Below are positions 36,731 to 45,779 of a DNA stretch of 64,000 nt, piece by piece (within the stretch, counting starts at the first letter, position 1; the number at the start of each line of letters is the position of its first letter). The translations under genes and the position numbers were made by a program. Under the pieces are notes generated by a model. That model had not been told where the DNA came from. It searched no databases and worked only from the letters and a program-made list of their open reading frames with translations. The DNA comes from Oligoflexia bacterium. Lineage in GTDB: Bacteria > Bdellovibrionota > UBA1018 > CAIPTA01. The stretch is from contig JAMLID010000003.1 of NCBI GenBank assembly GCA_023954355.1, positions 60,224-124,223 on the forward strand, given 5' to 3'.

Positions 36731-37636
36731 ATGAACAAAATATTAGCCGTCGGCTCTTTAGCCTTTGACACCATATCTACGCCTTCTGGTAAAGCAGACA
36801 AAGTACTTGGAGGTTCTCTCAACTATTTTTCGCTATCAGCAAGTTTTTTTACTGGCTTAGATTTAGTCGGCGTTGTGGGAGAAGATTTTCCCAAAGACCA
36901 TTTTGAAACCCTAAAAAAACGAGGCATCGATATTTCTGGTGTAAAAACCATGCCGGGAAAAACCTTTCACTGGACGGGTGAGTACGGAAAAGATTTAAAC
37001 GAAGCCATTACCCTTTCTACGCAATTAAACGTTTTTGAGCATTTTAACCCGCAATTGCCTGATAGTTACCGCGATACAGACTATTTATTCTTAGGAAACA
37101 TTGCCCCTGAGCTACAAATTTGCGTTCTTGAGCAAGTAAAAAAACCAAAACTCATTGCTCTAGATAGTATGAATTTTTGGATCACCGGTAAGCGAGCAGA
37201 ACTTGCAGAAGTATTGAAGCGAGTAGATTTACTCACCATTAATGAGGGTGAAGCAAAATTACTAGCAGAAGAAAGCAATGTAATTGTGGCTGCAGAAAAA
37301 ATTCTTTCTATGGGTCCTAAGGCCATTGTGATTAAAAGAGGCGAATACGGTGCTTTCTTATTTTTTGAAAACCAAATTTTCTCTGCCCCTGCAGTACCGA
37401 TTCGAAAAGTAGTTGATCCAACAGGAGCAGGCGATACCTTTGCTGGTGGATTAGTGGGCCACTTAGCTGCCAAGGGTGTTGGCCTTGATTGGCAATCGCT
37501 AAAAGAGGGCGTACTTATTGGATCTGTTATGGCAAGTTTTACTGTAGAAGACTTTTCTTTTAACCGCTTAGTAGAGCTTGATCGATCTCGTATTGATCAG
37601 CGACTTGAGTCGTTAAAAAATACGATGAAAATTTAG
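36731..37636 (+). CDS. PfkB-family carbohydrate/nucleoside kinase
   Basis: A 301-residue ribokinase-fold kinase. It has the N-terminal signature LGGSLNYFSLSASFF, the substrate-side GVVGEDFPKDHF, and the C-terminal catalytic motif DPTGAGDTFAGGLVGHLA with the base Asp in GAGD. The specificity (ribose, adenosine, fructose-type sugar) cannot be read from sequence. It follows the protease gene by 31 nt and precedes a LysR gene by 56 nt, but no shared function is apparent. Confidence 0.85.
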   Translation: MNKILAVGSLAFDTISTPSGKADKVLGGSLNYFSLSASFFTGLDLVGVVGEDFPKDHFETLKKRGIDISGVKTMPGKTFHWTGEYGKDLNEAITLSTQLNVFEHFNPQLPDSYRDTDYLFLGNIAPELQICVLEQVKKPKLIALDSMNFWITGKRAELAEVLKRVDLLTINEGEAKLLAEESNVIVAAEKILSMGPKAIVIKRGEYGAFLFFENQIFSAPAVPIRKVVDPTGAGDTFAGGLVGHLAAKGVGLDWQSLKEGVLIGSVMASFTVEDFSFNRLVELDRSRIDQRLESLKNTMKI

Positions 37637-37692
37637 GTTTAGCGTTTCGAAAAAAAGTATTCGCCAAGAGACGCCTGTGGTAAAAATTAAAA

Positions 37693-38541
37693 ATGATTAG
37701 CCCAGGCGAAATTCAATACTTTATAGAATCTGCACGCACGGGAAACTTATCTCGAGCAGCTGAGCGATTAGGAATCTCTCAACCAGCTCTCACCATGGCT
37801 CTGCGCAAATTAGAACATTCTGTGGGCTGCGAGCTTTTTCACCGCAGTAAAAAAGGGGTTCGCTTAACCAAACAAGGCACTCTTTTTTTGCAAGAGGCGC
37901 AAGGTATTTTAGAAAACTGGGAGCGTCTAACTCAATCTCTAAGGGAGTCAGATAAAAATGTAAAAGGCACTTACTCTATTGGATGCCATCCTTCTGTGGC
38001 GCTCTATTCACTACCTCAGACTTTACCTAAATTGCTCACCGAACATCCAGAGCTTAGCTTTAATTTAGTGCACGATCTTTCGCGAAAGATTGCCGAAAAG
38101 GTAATTTCTGGTGATCTTGATATTGGTATTGTGGTGAATCCTGTTCGTCATCCAGATTTAGTGATTCGCCCTATTTGCCAAGACCAAGTTCGTTTTTGGA
38201 CAAGTAAGAGTGAAACCAAAATCAATCGCGTAGCTAGTGAAAAAAGAGTTCTCTTGGCCCAACCAGAGCTTAATCAAGTGCAGCACCTTTTGCGAAAATC
38301 AAAAATCTCTTTCTCTCGAATCGTAACTTCATCTAACCTTGAAGTTATTGCCTCATTGGCAAATGCTGGTTCTGGGGTTGCCATTTTACCTACAAGGGTT
38401 GCAGAACTTTGGCCAAACTTAAAGCCTCTGCAAGAGTTTCCTACATTTCAAGATGAGGTGGCTCTTCTATATAGAGAAGAAAACCGTAGATCTCTTGCTT
38501 TTAAGGAGCTTGTACAAAGAATAGAAAAAGGGCTGATCTAA
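37693..38541 (+). CDS. LysR-family transcriptional regulator
   Basis: The N-terminal winged helix-turn-helix (1-60) shows NLSRAAERLGISQPALTMAL and LFHRSKKGVRLTKQG, the classic LysR signature. The rest (about 90-280) is a periplasmic-binding-like effector domain (TYSIGCHPSVALYSLP, ISGDLDIGIVVNP, GSGVAILPTRVAE). Length 282 is normal. Its stop overlaps the recO start (TAATG). The usual divergent target gene is absent: both neighbours run in the same direction, so the target is unclear. Confidence 0.88.
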   Translation: MISPGEIQYFIESARTGNLSRAAERLGISQPALTMALRKLEHSVGCELFHRSKKGVRLTKQGTLFLQEAQGILENWERLTQSLRESDKNVKGTYSIGCHPSVALYSLPQTLPKLLTEHPELSFNLVHDLSRKIAEKVISGDLDIGIVVNPVRHPDLVIRPICQDQVRFWTSKSETKINRVASEKRVLLAQPELNQVQHLLRKSKISFSRIVTSSNLEVIASLANAGSGVAILPTRVAELWPNLKPLQEFPTFQDEVALLYREENRRSLAFKELVQRIEKGLI

Positions 38542-39419
38542 TGCACGAGTTCGAGCAAGATTTAGGCATTATTATGCGCTCGAATCCGCTGAACGAGAGA
38601 GATAAGCTAATTACGGTTCTTACAGAAAATCATGGGAAAATTTCTGGCGTTGCTAAAGGGGCTATTCACTCTAGGCGCTATGGAGGTTCTTTAGATTTAT
38701 TTACCTGTTCTTCGATTCGCTTTAAAAAGAACCCTCATAGCGATCTTGTACGCATTGAAGAAGCCAATACGCGCAGAGATTTTGTAGCGATTCGAAAGCA
38801 TTTAGAAAGTATATCGGCGGCAGGTTATTTTGTAGATCTCTGCACTCGTCTTACCGATGAGGGGCAGCCGGTGCGTGAAGTTTTTCTTCTCTTGACTCAT
38901 TATTTATATTTACTAGAAAGTTCAGCTGCGACTTATGAGGTGGTTCGCTCTTTTGAGATGAAGCTTCTTGATCGTCTGGGGTGGGCCCCTACTTTAGAGT
39001 CCTGCGCTCAATGCCAAAACGCTTTTTTTCAAGATGAGCTTCCTATAGAGCAATCTTATGCCACCTTAACTCTTGAAGGGGGTGGATTCTTATGTACCAG
39101 TTGTAAGCCCATCAATAATGAATCGATTCCCTTGGCAGCGATTCTTTGGATGATTCAAGCAAGAGAAACCAAAATTCGGCATACGCCTAGTTTGAAGTTT
39201 CCGATTCGTCATATGCAAGATGCTACAAAAGCGCTGCAATTATTTTTACGTTGGCATTGCCCTGGCCTTGGCTCTTATCACTTTCAATCGCACTCTATGT
39301 TAGAGCAGTTTTTACAAGAGGCAAGACGAGAATCTGAAACGAAAGATACAAAGATTGAAACAATTTCTAGCGTAGAATCCACTCTACCGCTTGTAGAAGA
39401 TCATCTGCCACTAAGCTAG
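38541..39419 (+). CDS. recO: DNA repair protein RecO
   Basis: RecO loads RecA onto SSB-coated DNA in the RecFOR pathway. The N-terminal OB fold shows DLGIIMRSNPLNERDKLITVLTENHGKISGVAKGA, typical of RecO, and the C-terminal helical part contains a four-cysteine zinc site (ESCAQCQ and FLCTSCKP). At 292 residues it is slightly long because of an extended tail. Its last 53 nt overlap the 3' end of gmhB on the other strand. It is translationally coupled to the LysR gene by TAATG. Confidence 0.9.
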   Translation: MHEFEQDLGIIMRSNPLNERDKLITVLTENHGKISGVAKGAIHSRRYGGSLDLFTCSSIRFKKNPHSDLVRIEEANTRRDFVAIRKHLESISAAGYFVDLCTRLTDEGQPVREVFLLLTHYLYLLESSAATYEVVRSFEMKLLDRLGWAPTLESCAQCQNAFFQDELPIEQSYATLTLEGGGFLCTSCKPINNESIPLAAILWMIQARETKIRHTPSLKFPIRHMQDATKALQLFLRWHCPGLGSYHFQSHSMLEQFLQEARRESETKDTKIETISSVESTLPLVEDHLPLS

Positions 39420-39918
39420 GTTTTGTAGTATTTTGCGGTTTATGAATTAGGGCCTCTTCACCTTGGCCTTTACCTGTGCGTAATAGAATAGAGCCTTTAC
39501 AACCTGCTTTGAGGCCAGCCCCCACATCAGAAAGCCTGTCGCCTAAAAAATAGGATTCACTTAAGTCGATTGAGAATTGGTCTCTTGCTTTGAAAACTAA
39601 TTTGGGGCTTGGTTTTCGGCAATCGCATTTTTCTTCAGGTATATGGGGGCAAAAAAAGTAGTGATCAATTTTTACTCCTTCGGCCTTGAGCAATTGCCTG
39701 TCTAGTTCTTCATGAATAAGAGGTAAAACCTTTGGATCGATGATTCCTCTGCCGATGCCGCTTTGGTTAGAAATAACAATGAGTAAGAACCCTGCCTCTT
39801 GGGCTTTTCGTAAGGCTAGGGCTGCATCTGGAATAAGCTCGATTTTTTTAGGGTCATTAATATAGACGTGATCGATATTGATGGTTCCGTCGCGGTCTAA
39901 GAATAAAGCCTTCGTCAT
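39367..39918 (-). CDS. gmhB: D-glycero-D-manno-heptose-1,7-bisphosphate 7-phosphatase
   Basis: A HAD phosphatase of 183 residues with FLDRDGTINIDHVYI (catalytic DxD), VISNQSGIGRG, a zinc-binding CPHIPEEKCDCRKPSP, and YFLGDRLSDVGAG. These are hallmarks of GmhB, which supplies heptose for the LPS inner core. It overlaps the galE stop by 4 nt and the convergent recO by 53 nt. A histidinol-phosphatase role is the alternative for this fold, but the nearby LPS genes favour GmhB. Confidence 0.87.
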   Translation of the reverse strand: MTKALFLDRDGTINIDHVYINDPKKIELIPDAALALRKAQEAGFLLIVISNQSGIGRGIIDPKVLPLIHEELDRQLLKAEGVKIDHYFFCPHIPEEKCDCRKPSPKLVFKARDQFSIDLSESYFLGDRLSDVGAGLKAGCKGSILLRTGKGQGEEALIHKPQNTTKPSLVADDLLQAVEWILR

Positions 39919-40901
39919 TGGTTTCTACCGCCTTGAATCCATTGCCAAGTGGTTTGTACGATTTCTTCTAATCCAAGTGCTGGTTGCCAACCCAAAACGT
40001 CTTTTGCTTTTGTGCTGCCTGATACTAAAAAGGGGGGATCACCCGCTCTACGAGGGCCAATCTTTAGTGGGAAATCTTTTTTCGTCACTTTTTTTACGGC
40101 CTCTATGACTTCAAAAACAGAATGCCCTTTTGTAGTACCCAAATTGAACGATTGATAAGATTTTGCCTTGCCCTGTAGAAGAAAATCCATCGCTAAGAGA
40201 TGGGCATTGGCGATATCTTCAACATGTATATAGTCACGAACACAGCTACCATCTTTTGTGGGATAATCATTACCGAAGACTTGAAAGGGGTAGCGATTTG
40301 CATCGATTAAATGAAGTAGTGCTCTGGGGATTAGGTGCGTTTCTGGTTCGTGGGTTTCTCCAATTTTACCGTTTCTATCGCAGCCGCTGGCATTAAAATA
40401 GCGAAGTGAAATAGATTCAATACCGTAGGAGGTTTGAAAATCTTCGAGCATTTGCTCGCAAATCCATTTGGTTTTTGCATAAGGGTTCATTGGAGCAATT
40501 GTGTTTTTCTCTGTGATGGCTTGGTTGGTTTCGCCATAAATAGAACAAGTAGAAGAGAAAACAAATTTTGTTTTTATAGAATAATTTTTTATGGATTTAA
40601 GTAATTCATAAGTACCCACTACATTATTAGAATAATAGGTATCGGGTTGTTCTACGCTTTCTCCAACTAGGGCTTTGGCGCAGAAGTGCATGATTACTTC
40701 TGGGCGAAAATCTGCCAATGTTTTTTGTAAAAAAGTAGAGTCTCGAATATCGCCCTCAAAAAGTGGGGCACCTAATAGAAGGCGTTTGTGGCCGGTAGAT
40801 AAATTATCTAGGGCGGCAACGGTATGGCCTTGTTCAGACAATAGCTTTAGGGTTTGTGATCCGATATAGCCTGCACCGCCTGCAACTAGAACTCTAGCCA
40901 T
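39915..40901 (-). CDS. galE: UDP-glucose 4-epimerase
   Basis: An extended short-chain dehydrogenase of 328 residues with NAD-binding VLVAGGAGYIGSQTLKLL, ALDNLSTGHKRLL, the catalytic STCSIYG (Ser) and YAKTKWICEQML (YxxxK), and the substrate loop RYFNASGCDRNGKIGE. These match GalE rather than dTDP-glucose dehydratase. It provides UDP-galactose for LPS or capsule. It overlaps the BFD-like gene upstream by 8 nt and gmhB downstream by 4 nt. Confidence 0.93.
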   Translation of the reverse strand: MARVLVAGGAGYIGSQTLKLLSEQGHTVAALDNLSTGHKRLLLGAPLFEGDIRDSTFLQKTLADFRPEVIMHFCAKALVGESVEQPDTYYSNNVVGTYELLKSIKNYSIKTKFVFSSTCSIYGETNQAITEKNTIAPMNPYAKTKWICEQMLEDFQTSYGIESISLRYFNASGCDRNGKIGETHEPETHLIPRALLHLIDANRYPFQVFGNDYPTKDGSCVRDYIHVEDIANAHLLAMDFLLQGKAKSYQSFNLGTTKGHSVFEVIEAVKKVTKKDFPLKIGPRRAGDPPFLVSGSTKAKDVLGWQPALGLEEIVQTTWQWIQGGRNQ

Positions 40902-41136
40902 TTTGCCCTCCCTCGGGTTCGCTTGGCTCTTCGGTTGGCTTCCAATGTTTTCGGATTAGTTTTTTCACGTCTTCACTGCACCCTGCGCATCCAGTGGAGG
41001 CAGAAGTTTCTCTACGAATGTCCATTAGGCTGCTACATCCATCTTGTATGGCTTTTATAATCACTGATTCGGGTACACTGTAACAAAAACAAATAATTCT
41101 ATCTTTATTTTTGTTATTTTTTGCCCTTTGGTTCAT
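40894..41136 (-). CDS. BFD-like [2Fe-2S]-binding small protein
   Basis: An 80-residue protein with the (2Fe-2S) cysteine pattern of bacterioferritin-associated ferredoxin: ICFCYSVPESVIIKAI near the N-terminus and TGCAGCSEDVKKLI about 30 residues later. The start at ATG 41136 lies after the phhA stop. A TTG at 41178 inside phhA would only add residues without the motif. The acidic tail (EEPSEPEGGQNG) runs into the galE start. No bacterioferritin gene is adjacent. Its place between phhA and galE is unusual. Confidence 0.82.
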   Translation of the reverse strand: MNQRAKNNKNKDRIICFCYSVPESVIIKAIQDGCSSLMDIRRETSASTGCAGCSEDVKKLIRKHWKPTEEPSEPEGGQNG

Positions 41137-41150
41137 TCCAATAGGATAGC

Positions 41151-41945
41151 CTACAGTAGCTTTTCTTTCACGCACCAAGCTTCAAAATCGCCTTCTAATT
41201 GCTCAAAACTATCGATTACGAATAGCTCGGTTTGCATTTTCCAAATGTCGTAGGGTTTTTGGATAATTTCTTCTACCGTAAAAGGTATTTTTTTAGGCTC
41301 ATCAGAGAGTGAATATAAGACTTCATTGGGTGAGGATACTATACCCGAGCCATAAATTCGTAACCCTTCTGGATTCTTGATCAAACCAAATTCTACCGTA
41401 TACCAATACAAGCGAGGTAGCATTTTGATTCCTGGATGACCTCTTCTGAAGGCTTCGACTCCGGCTTTACCAAATTTTTCAAAAAACGCGGTAAATCGGG
41501 GATTGATTAAAAGAGGCACATGCCCCAAAAGATCATGAAACATATCTGGTGAGGGCGTATAGCCAATCTCTGATCGCTCGCGAATAAAATCTGTGGAGGG
41601 AAAGATCTTTTCTGCTAAGAGAGTGAAAAACTCTTTATCAGGAACAAGGCCATCAACTCTCATGAGAGTCCATCCGGTATGCTTTTCTATACTATCAGAA
41701 ATATCTCTTAACTTGGGGATACGATCTCTAGGAAACTCAATAGCATTAAGTCCCTCTAAGAACTCGCTACAAGCACGGTTAGGTAAAACCTTGGATTGGT
41801 TTTCCATTAATAAAGCCCATGTTCCATGCTGCTCATCTGTATAGTTTGGCACATCTACTTCGTGTATATCTCTATAGTCGGGTATACACTCTTGAAGACC
41901 CTTGGGAATAGGTTTACCACTCGTTTTTACATCATCGTAACTCAT
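41151..41945 (-). CDS. phhA: Phenylalanine 4-monooxygenase
   Basis: A pterin-dependent aromatic amino acid hydroxylase that converts phenylalanine to tyrosine. The iron ligands of the 2-His-1-Glu triad are visible in DMFHDLLGHVPLL (two His, near 135-140) and LYWYTVEFGLI (Glu near 184). GSGIVSSPNEVLYSLSDEP is also conserved. About 264 residues match the bacterial enzyme, which lacks the regulatory domain. The start at ATG 41945 is chosen; a TTG at 41960 would add five residues. No phhB is visible, but a FAH-family hydrolase lies 12 kb away. Confidence 0.93.
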   Translation of the reverse strand: MSYDDVKTSGKPIPKGLQECIPDYRDIHEVDVPNYTDEQHGTWALLMENQSKVLPNRACSEFLEGLNAIEFPRDRIPKLRDISDSIEKHTGWTLMRVDGLVPDKEFFTLLAEKIFPSTDFIRERSEIGYTPSPDMFHDLLGHVPLLINPRFTAFFEKFGKAGVEAFRRGHPGIKMLPRLYWYTVEFGLIKNPEGLRIYGSGIVSSPNEVLYSLSDEPKKIPFTVEEIIQKPYDIWKMQTELFVIDSFEQLEGDFEAWCVKEKLL

Positions 41946-42133
41946 GACTTTTCTATACAATACAAATGCATAATTGAACAGATCTCATAGTTGCAGGAGT
42001 CATAAAGTCTCATTTTTTCAGCATCTTAGCCTTACCTCCCGCTACCTGCCCACTGAGCCAAGCACACAGGTCAAAGACTCTTTTGAAATAGTAAATGTTA
42101 AATAGAAAGGAAATATAGTCCGATAAAATCAAT

Positions 42134-42910
42134 ATGAAATTTGTCATACCCGTTGCTCTATACGCAATACTATCTATTTCATTTTTTAGTCCAAGGGCAA
42201 TAGCTGCAAGCAGAATCCCTAAGTGGGCCGAAAGTCTAGATAGCATTGTAGCGGAGTTATCTAATGTGGAGAAAAAACAAGAAAACTTTTCAAAAAAGGC
42301 CGACGAAATAGCAAGTCATTGCATGCCAAATAGATACGAAAATTTTACCAATCAACACAACTCTAACAAAGAGACTCTTTATAAAAATGCAAAATACCTA
42401 AAGAAAGAAATTTAAAATGTATTGCCATATACCATAAATAGTAGCGACTTAGATGATAGTGACTTAGGTAAAGGTGCATTTGATACCTTGCTTTTAGATT
42501 TGCAATCGAAAATTACAATCCTAGATACAAATATCCAAAAAATAAGAAAGATAGTGAACGAAACTTCAATAAGTGCAGAGCGATTATTCTGTGGCTCCGC
42601 GAAACTCTATGAAGAACAAATGAAAGAAAATTTGGCAAACAACAGGCCTCCGAGTCAAAAATTTTTCTTAGATTCTGCCCCTACAGAACATGCAAAAGAC
42701 GAATTCGTTAACTGTCAGAGTAAAAATGCTAAAACTCCAAAGTATGTGCTTACATCAAGCTATAAGGCATTTTCTCAAAAGGTTTTTGTGAATGGATTTT
42801 CCACCGTTGTTATTGGAGGAAACCAAGCCATACATCTAATAGAACTGAGAAAAAAAGAATTACAAAAATTTACAAAGAAGATTGAAAAAAAACGAAATTC
42901 ATTTAAGTAA
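42134..42910 (+). pseudogene. Secreted hypothetical protein split by an in-frame TAA
   Basis: An ATG at 42134 starts a signal-peptide protein (ALYAILSISFFSPRAIAAS) that ends at TAA 42413-42415 after 93 residues. The same reading frame stays open immediately afterwards to 42910 (another 160 residues or so), with no ATG or ribosome-binding site near its start; only a TTG at 42422 could begin it. Composition is continuous (lysine-, asparagine- and glutamate-rich, helical). One gene of about 258 codons interrupted by a nonsense codon is the simplest reading. No family is recognised. Two separate small genes remain possible. Confidence 0.55.
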
Positions 42911-43108
42911 AAATTATCAACTTTATATCGATGTACTCTTTGAGCAGAAAATTGAAACCAAAAGTATTGAAATATTTAAAAAACCTTAGCTACAGATACA
43001 AATTTTGATTTTCGGATATAAAATTTTCAAATGATAGTACTAGATTGCTTATGCACTCATGACTATTTCTCTTTTTTTGATGTCACTGAAATGATCTAAA
43101 AGGCGAGA

Positions 43109-44845
43109 TCAATCAGAAAAAGACGACTGTATATTAATCGCCTCTGCATAAGCACCACCACGAGAAAGAAGAGTTTCGTGATTGCCTTCTTCTAAAATCT
43201 TGCCTTTTTCCATTACGATGATTCGATCTGCTTTTCGAATAGTCGATAAGCGATGAGCAACAACTAGAGCTGTTCTGCCCTTCATAAGTCTATCTAAAGC
43301 TAATTGCACCAAGCGTTCATTTTCACTATCTAAAGCAGAAGTGGCTTCATCTAAAAGTAAGATGGGAGCATTTTTTAATACCGCACGCGCGATAGAAATT
43401 CTTTGGCGTTCTCCTCCAGAAAGCTTTTGTCCACGATCTCCAATAACTGTATCTAATCCATTTGGTAAGGCTTCAATAAAATTCCAAGCTTGAGCCGCAA
43501 TCGCTGCATTTTTAATATCTTCATCAGTTGCAGAATGGCAGCCAGCTCGAATATTTACTCGAAGTGAATCATGAAAAAGAAAAACATCTTGAGAGACTAA
43601 GGCAATCTTCGAGCGTAAACTGGCAAGTTCTAATTTACGTAAATCGATTCCATCTAAAAGTACTTGCCCTTCTTGGGGGTCTTGAAAGCGTGGTAGCAAC
43701 GATAAAATCGTAGATTTTCCCGCTCCACTGGCTCCTACAAAAGCGATAACCTCGCCTTTTTTAATTTGTAAATTAAATGACTGCAAAATATCTCTATCAC
43801 TCTTAGGGTAGCGAAAGCGTAAATTGCGAAATTCAATATTAGATTGAAAATCTTTTAGTGCTACAGCATCGGGCGCATTTTGAATATCTGGCGCAACATC
43901 TAAAAGTGCATAGATATTTTCTACAGCCGCTGCACTTTGATTAAGTGCCATATTGAGTTCTAAAATTTTCTTTAGCGGATTCAGCATCATACCAAAGCAG
44001 GCAATAAAGGCAGTAAACTCGCCTATAGTCATTCTGTCCTTTATGATTTCTCTACCCGAATAAAAAATTAAAAATGTCATGGCAAGACCGAATATGAACT
44101 CAACCGCTGGGCGTGAAAGCTCTTCTAAACGAATGGCCTTTAAAGCTGCTCTTGTAAATTCGCGATTGCCTTTCATGAAGCGCCCTTTTACATAACTTTC
44201 TAAATTAAACGACTGTACAACTCTTACTCCACCAATTGCTTCTGTTAAAAGAGAGCTCATTTCTCCAAGCTTATTAAGAATCGTATTAGAATATCGCTTC
44301 GAATGTTTTCCAGCATTTGACAGTAGCAACCCTGCTAAAGGAATCAAAAGTAAAGTGATGAGCGTAAGTTGCCAATTTAAATAAAACGCATAACAAAGAA
44401 GAGCAAGTAAAGTTACTGGCTCTTTGACCAAATCAACCAAACCAGAGATTGCTCGTACAATGGTTTGCACATCATTAATTACACGAGAAACAATGGCTCC
44501 AGCCTGCATCTCATTAAAGTACCCTACAGAAAGTTTTGCTAAGTGGGCTACTACATCATTACGAATTTTTTGAATCATTCTATTGGCAGAAGAACGAATG
44601 AGGTAGCCATTTGAAAAACGTACAATAAAATTAGCTAAAAAACCTACGGGTATTAAAATGGCTACAGTTCTAAGAGCGGCATAATCTTTTTTTACCAAAA
44701 CCTCATCTGTTAAAAACTGCATTAGCTTTGCTGGCAATACATTGATCGCGGCCATAGGGAAAGAAAGTAAGAGAGCAAAAAATATGCTGTACTTATAAGG
44801 AGCCAAATAAGGCCAAAGCCTTGCTACCGTTTGCTTCACTTTCAT
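43109..44845 (-). CDS. MsbA-like ABC exporter (lipid A/polysaccharide flippase type)
   Basis: A half-size type I ABC exporter of 578 residues. The N-terminal membrane domain (1-310) has six hydrophobic helices. The ATPase domain has Walker A VGASGAGKST (near 377), signature LSGGERQRISIARA, Walker B ILLLDEATSALD and the His-loop VAHRLSTI. The length and sequence style fit MsbA. Its position at the end of a glycosyltransferase cluster supports export of LPS core-lipid A. It is coupled by ATGA to the upstream glycosyltransferase. Confidence 0.87.
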   Translation of the reverse strand: MKVKQTVARLWPYLAPYKYSIFFALLLSFPMAAINVLPAKLMQFLTDEVLVKKDYAALRTVAILIPVGFLANFIVRFSNGYLIRSSANRMIQKIRNDVVAHLAKLSVGYFNEMQAGAIVSRVINDVQTIVRAISGLVDLVKEPVTLLALLCYAFYLNWQLTLITLLLIPLAGLLLSNAGKHSKRYSNTILNKLGEMSSLLTEAIGGVRVVQSFNLESYVKGRFMKGNREFTRAALKAIRLEELSRPAVEFIFGLAMTFLIFYSGREIIKDRMTIGEFTAFIACFGMMLNPLKKILELNMALNQSAAAVENIYALLDVAPDIQNAPDAVALKDFQSNIEFRNLRFRYPKSDRDILQSFNLQIKKGEVIAFVGASGAGKSTILSLLPRFQDPQEGQVLLDGIDLRKLELASLRSKIALVSQDVFLFHDSLRVNIRAGCHSATDEDIKNAAIAAQAWNFIEALPNGLDTVIGDRGQKLSGGERQRISIARAVLKNAPILLLDEATSALDSENERLVQLALDRLMKGRTALVVAHRLSTIRKADRIIVMEKGKILEEGNHETLLSRGGAYAEAINIQSSFSD

Positions 44846-45675
44846 TCTGACTCCAATATACCAGAAAGTGCCTTTACTCTCTTTGATCTTTTCACATCTT
44901 CTAAAAGATTTTCATTTTGTGGAGTAAATGCCCGCTGTGAATGCCAAAGGTGAAATTGTAGGCATAAGTTTTTTCCCGAACAGATTTTCAATCCAAGATT
45001 TTGCAGCCTTAGCTCTACATCTGTATCTTCTCTACCGTAACCCTCGTATGAGCGGTCAAAACCATTAATTGCAAGCATATGAGAGCGCTTTACAGAAAAA
45101 TTGCACCCCTTCATATCTACGACTACGTCTAAGCCAAAGATTTTTCTGAGTACTGAATTTTTCACCAAGTACGAACGATGAAACGGCCGAGAACCTTTTT
45201 TCTTAAACGAATCTAAAAATAGATGAAATAAGCCTGCAAAGCTTCCGTTTAGAAACCCTGAACGAATTTTTTCTACAGTCAATTCTTTCGTCATCTCTTC
45301 TGAAAGATCAATTCTTCTACCAGCCACATAAACCGAGGGAGTACATAAACGAATATGTTGGGCGACATACTCTTTATGAGGAATACAATCACCATCTAAA
45401 AAAATTAAAGTCTCACCTTTGGCTGCTTGTATCGCTTCGTTTAAAATCTTACTTTTACGAAACCCTTTATTTTCTTGCCAAAAATGCTGTAAATGTAAAT
45501 GAGAACGCGCTCGAAAATCTTCTACCACTTTTTTGGTTCTTTCATCGGAGCCATCATCGGCGAGCATAATTTCAAAGTCATGTGTGCTTTGTAAATGAAG
45601 CGCCTCTAGCACCATAGCTAGGGCCTCGGGCCATTGGTAAGTCGAAAGTATAATGCTGGCTTTTGGCGCGTCCAT
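44842..45675 (-). CDS. Family 2 glycosyltransferase
   Basis: A GT-A fold transferase of 277 residues. It has ASIILSTYQWPEALAMVL at the N-terminus, the nucleotide-sugar site MLADDGSDERT, and the metal-binding LIFLDGDCIPH. A C-terminal YGREDTDVELRLQ resembles the galactosyltransferase C-terminal motif. The acceptor is unknown; LPS or another surface glycan is inferred from the neighbours. The stop overlaps the MsbA-like start by 4 nt. Confidence 0.82.
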   Translation of the reverse strand: MDAPKASIILSTYQWPEALAMVLEALHLQSTHDFEIMLADDGSDERTKKVVEDFRARSHLHLQHFWQENKGFRKSKILNEAIQAAKGETLIFLDGDCIPHKEYVAQHIRLCTPSVYVAGRRIDLSEEMTKELTVEKIRSGFLNGSFAGLFHLFLDSFKKKGSRPFHRSYLVKNSVLRKIFGLDVVVDMKGCNFSVKRSHMLAINGFDRSYEGYGREDTDVELRLQNLGLKICSGKNLCLQFHLWHSQRAFTPQNENLLEDVKRSKRVKALSGILESE

Positions 45676-45779
45676 AGGTTCCTTTTTTGACTATCATAGA
45701 CCAAGATAAAAGCCGATTGGAAGCTAGAAATTACCCTGAATTCTGCGAATGACGCATTTGGCCTTTTCTCGTCAGAATC

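Noticed and set aside
42010..42246. Minus-strand 78-codon frame
   Set aside because: It overlaps the signal-peptide gene start on the plus strand, lacks a ribosome-binding site and matches nothing recognisable.
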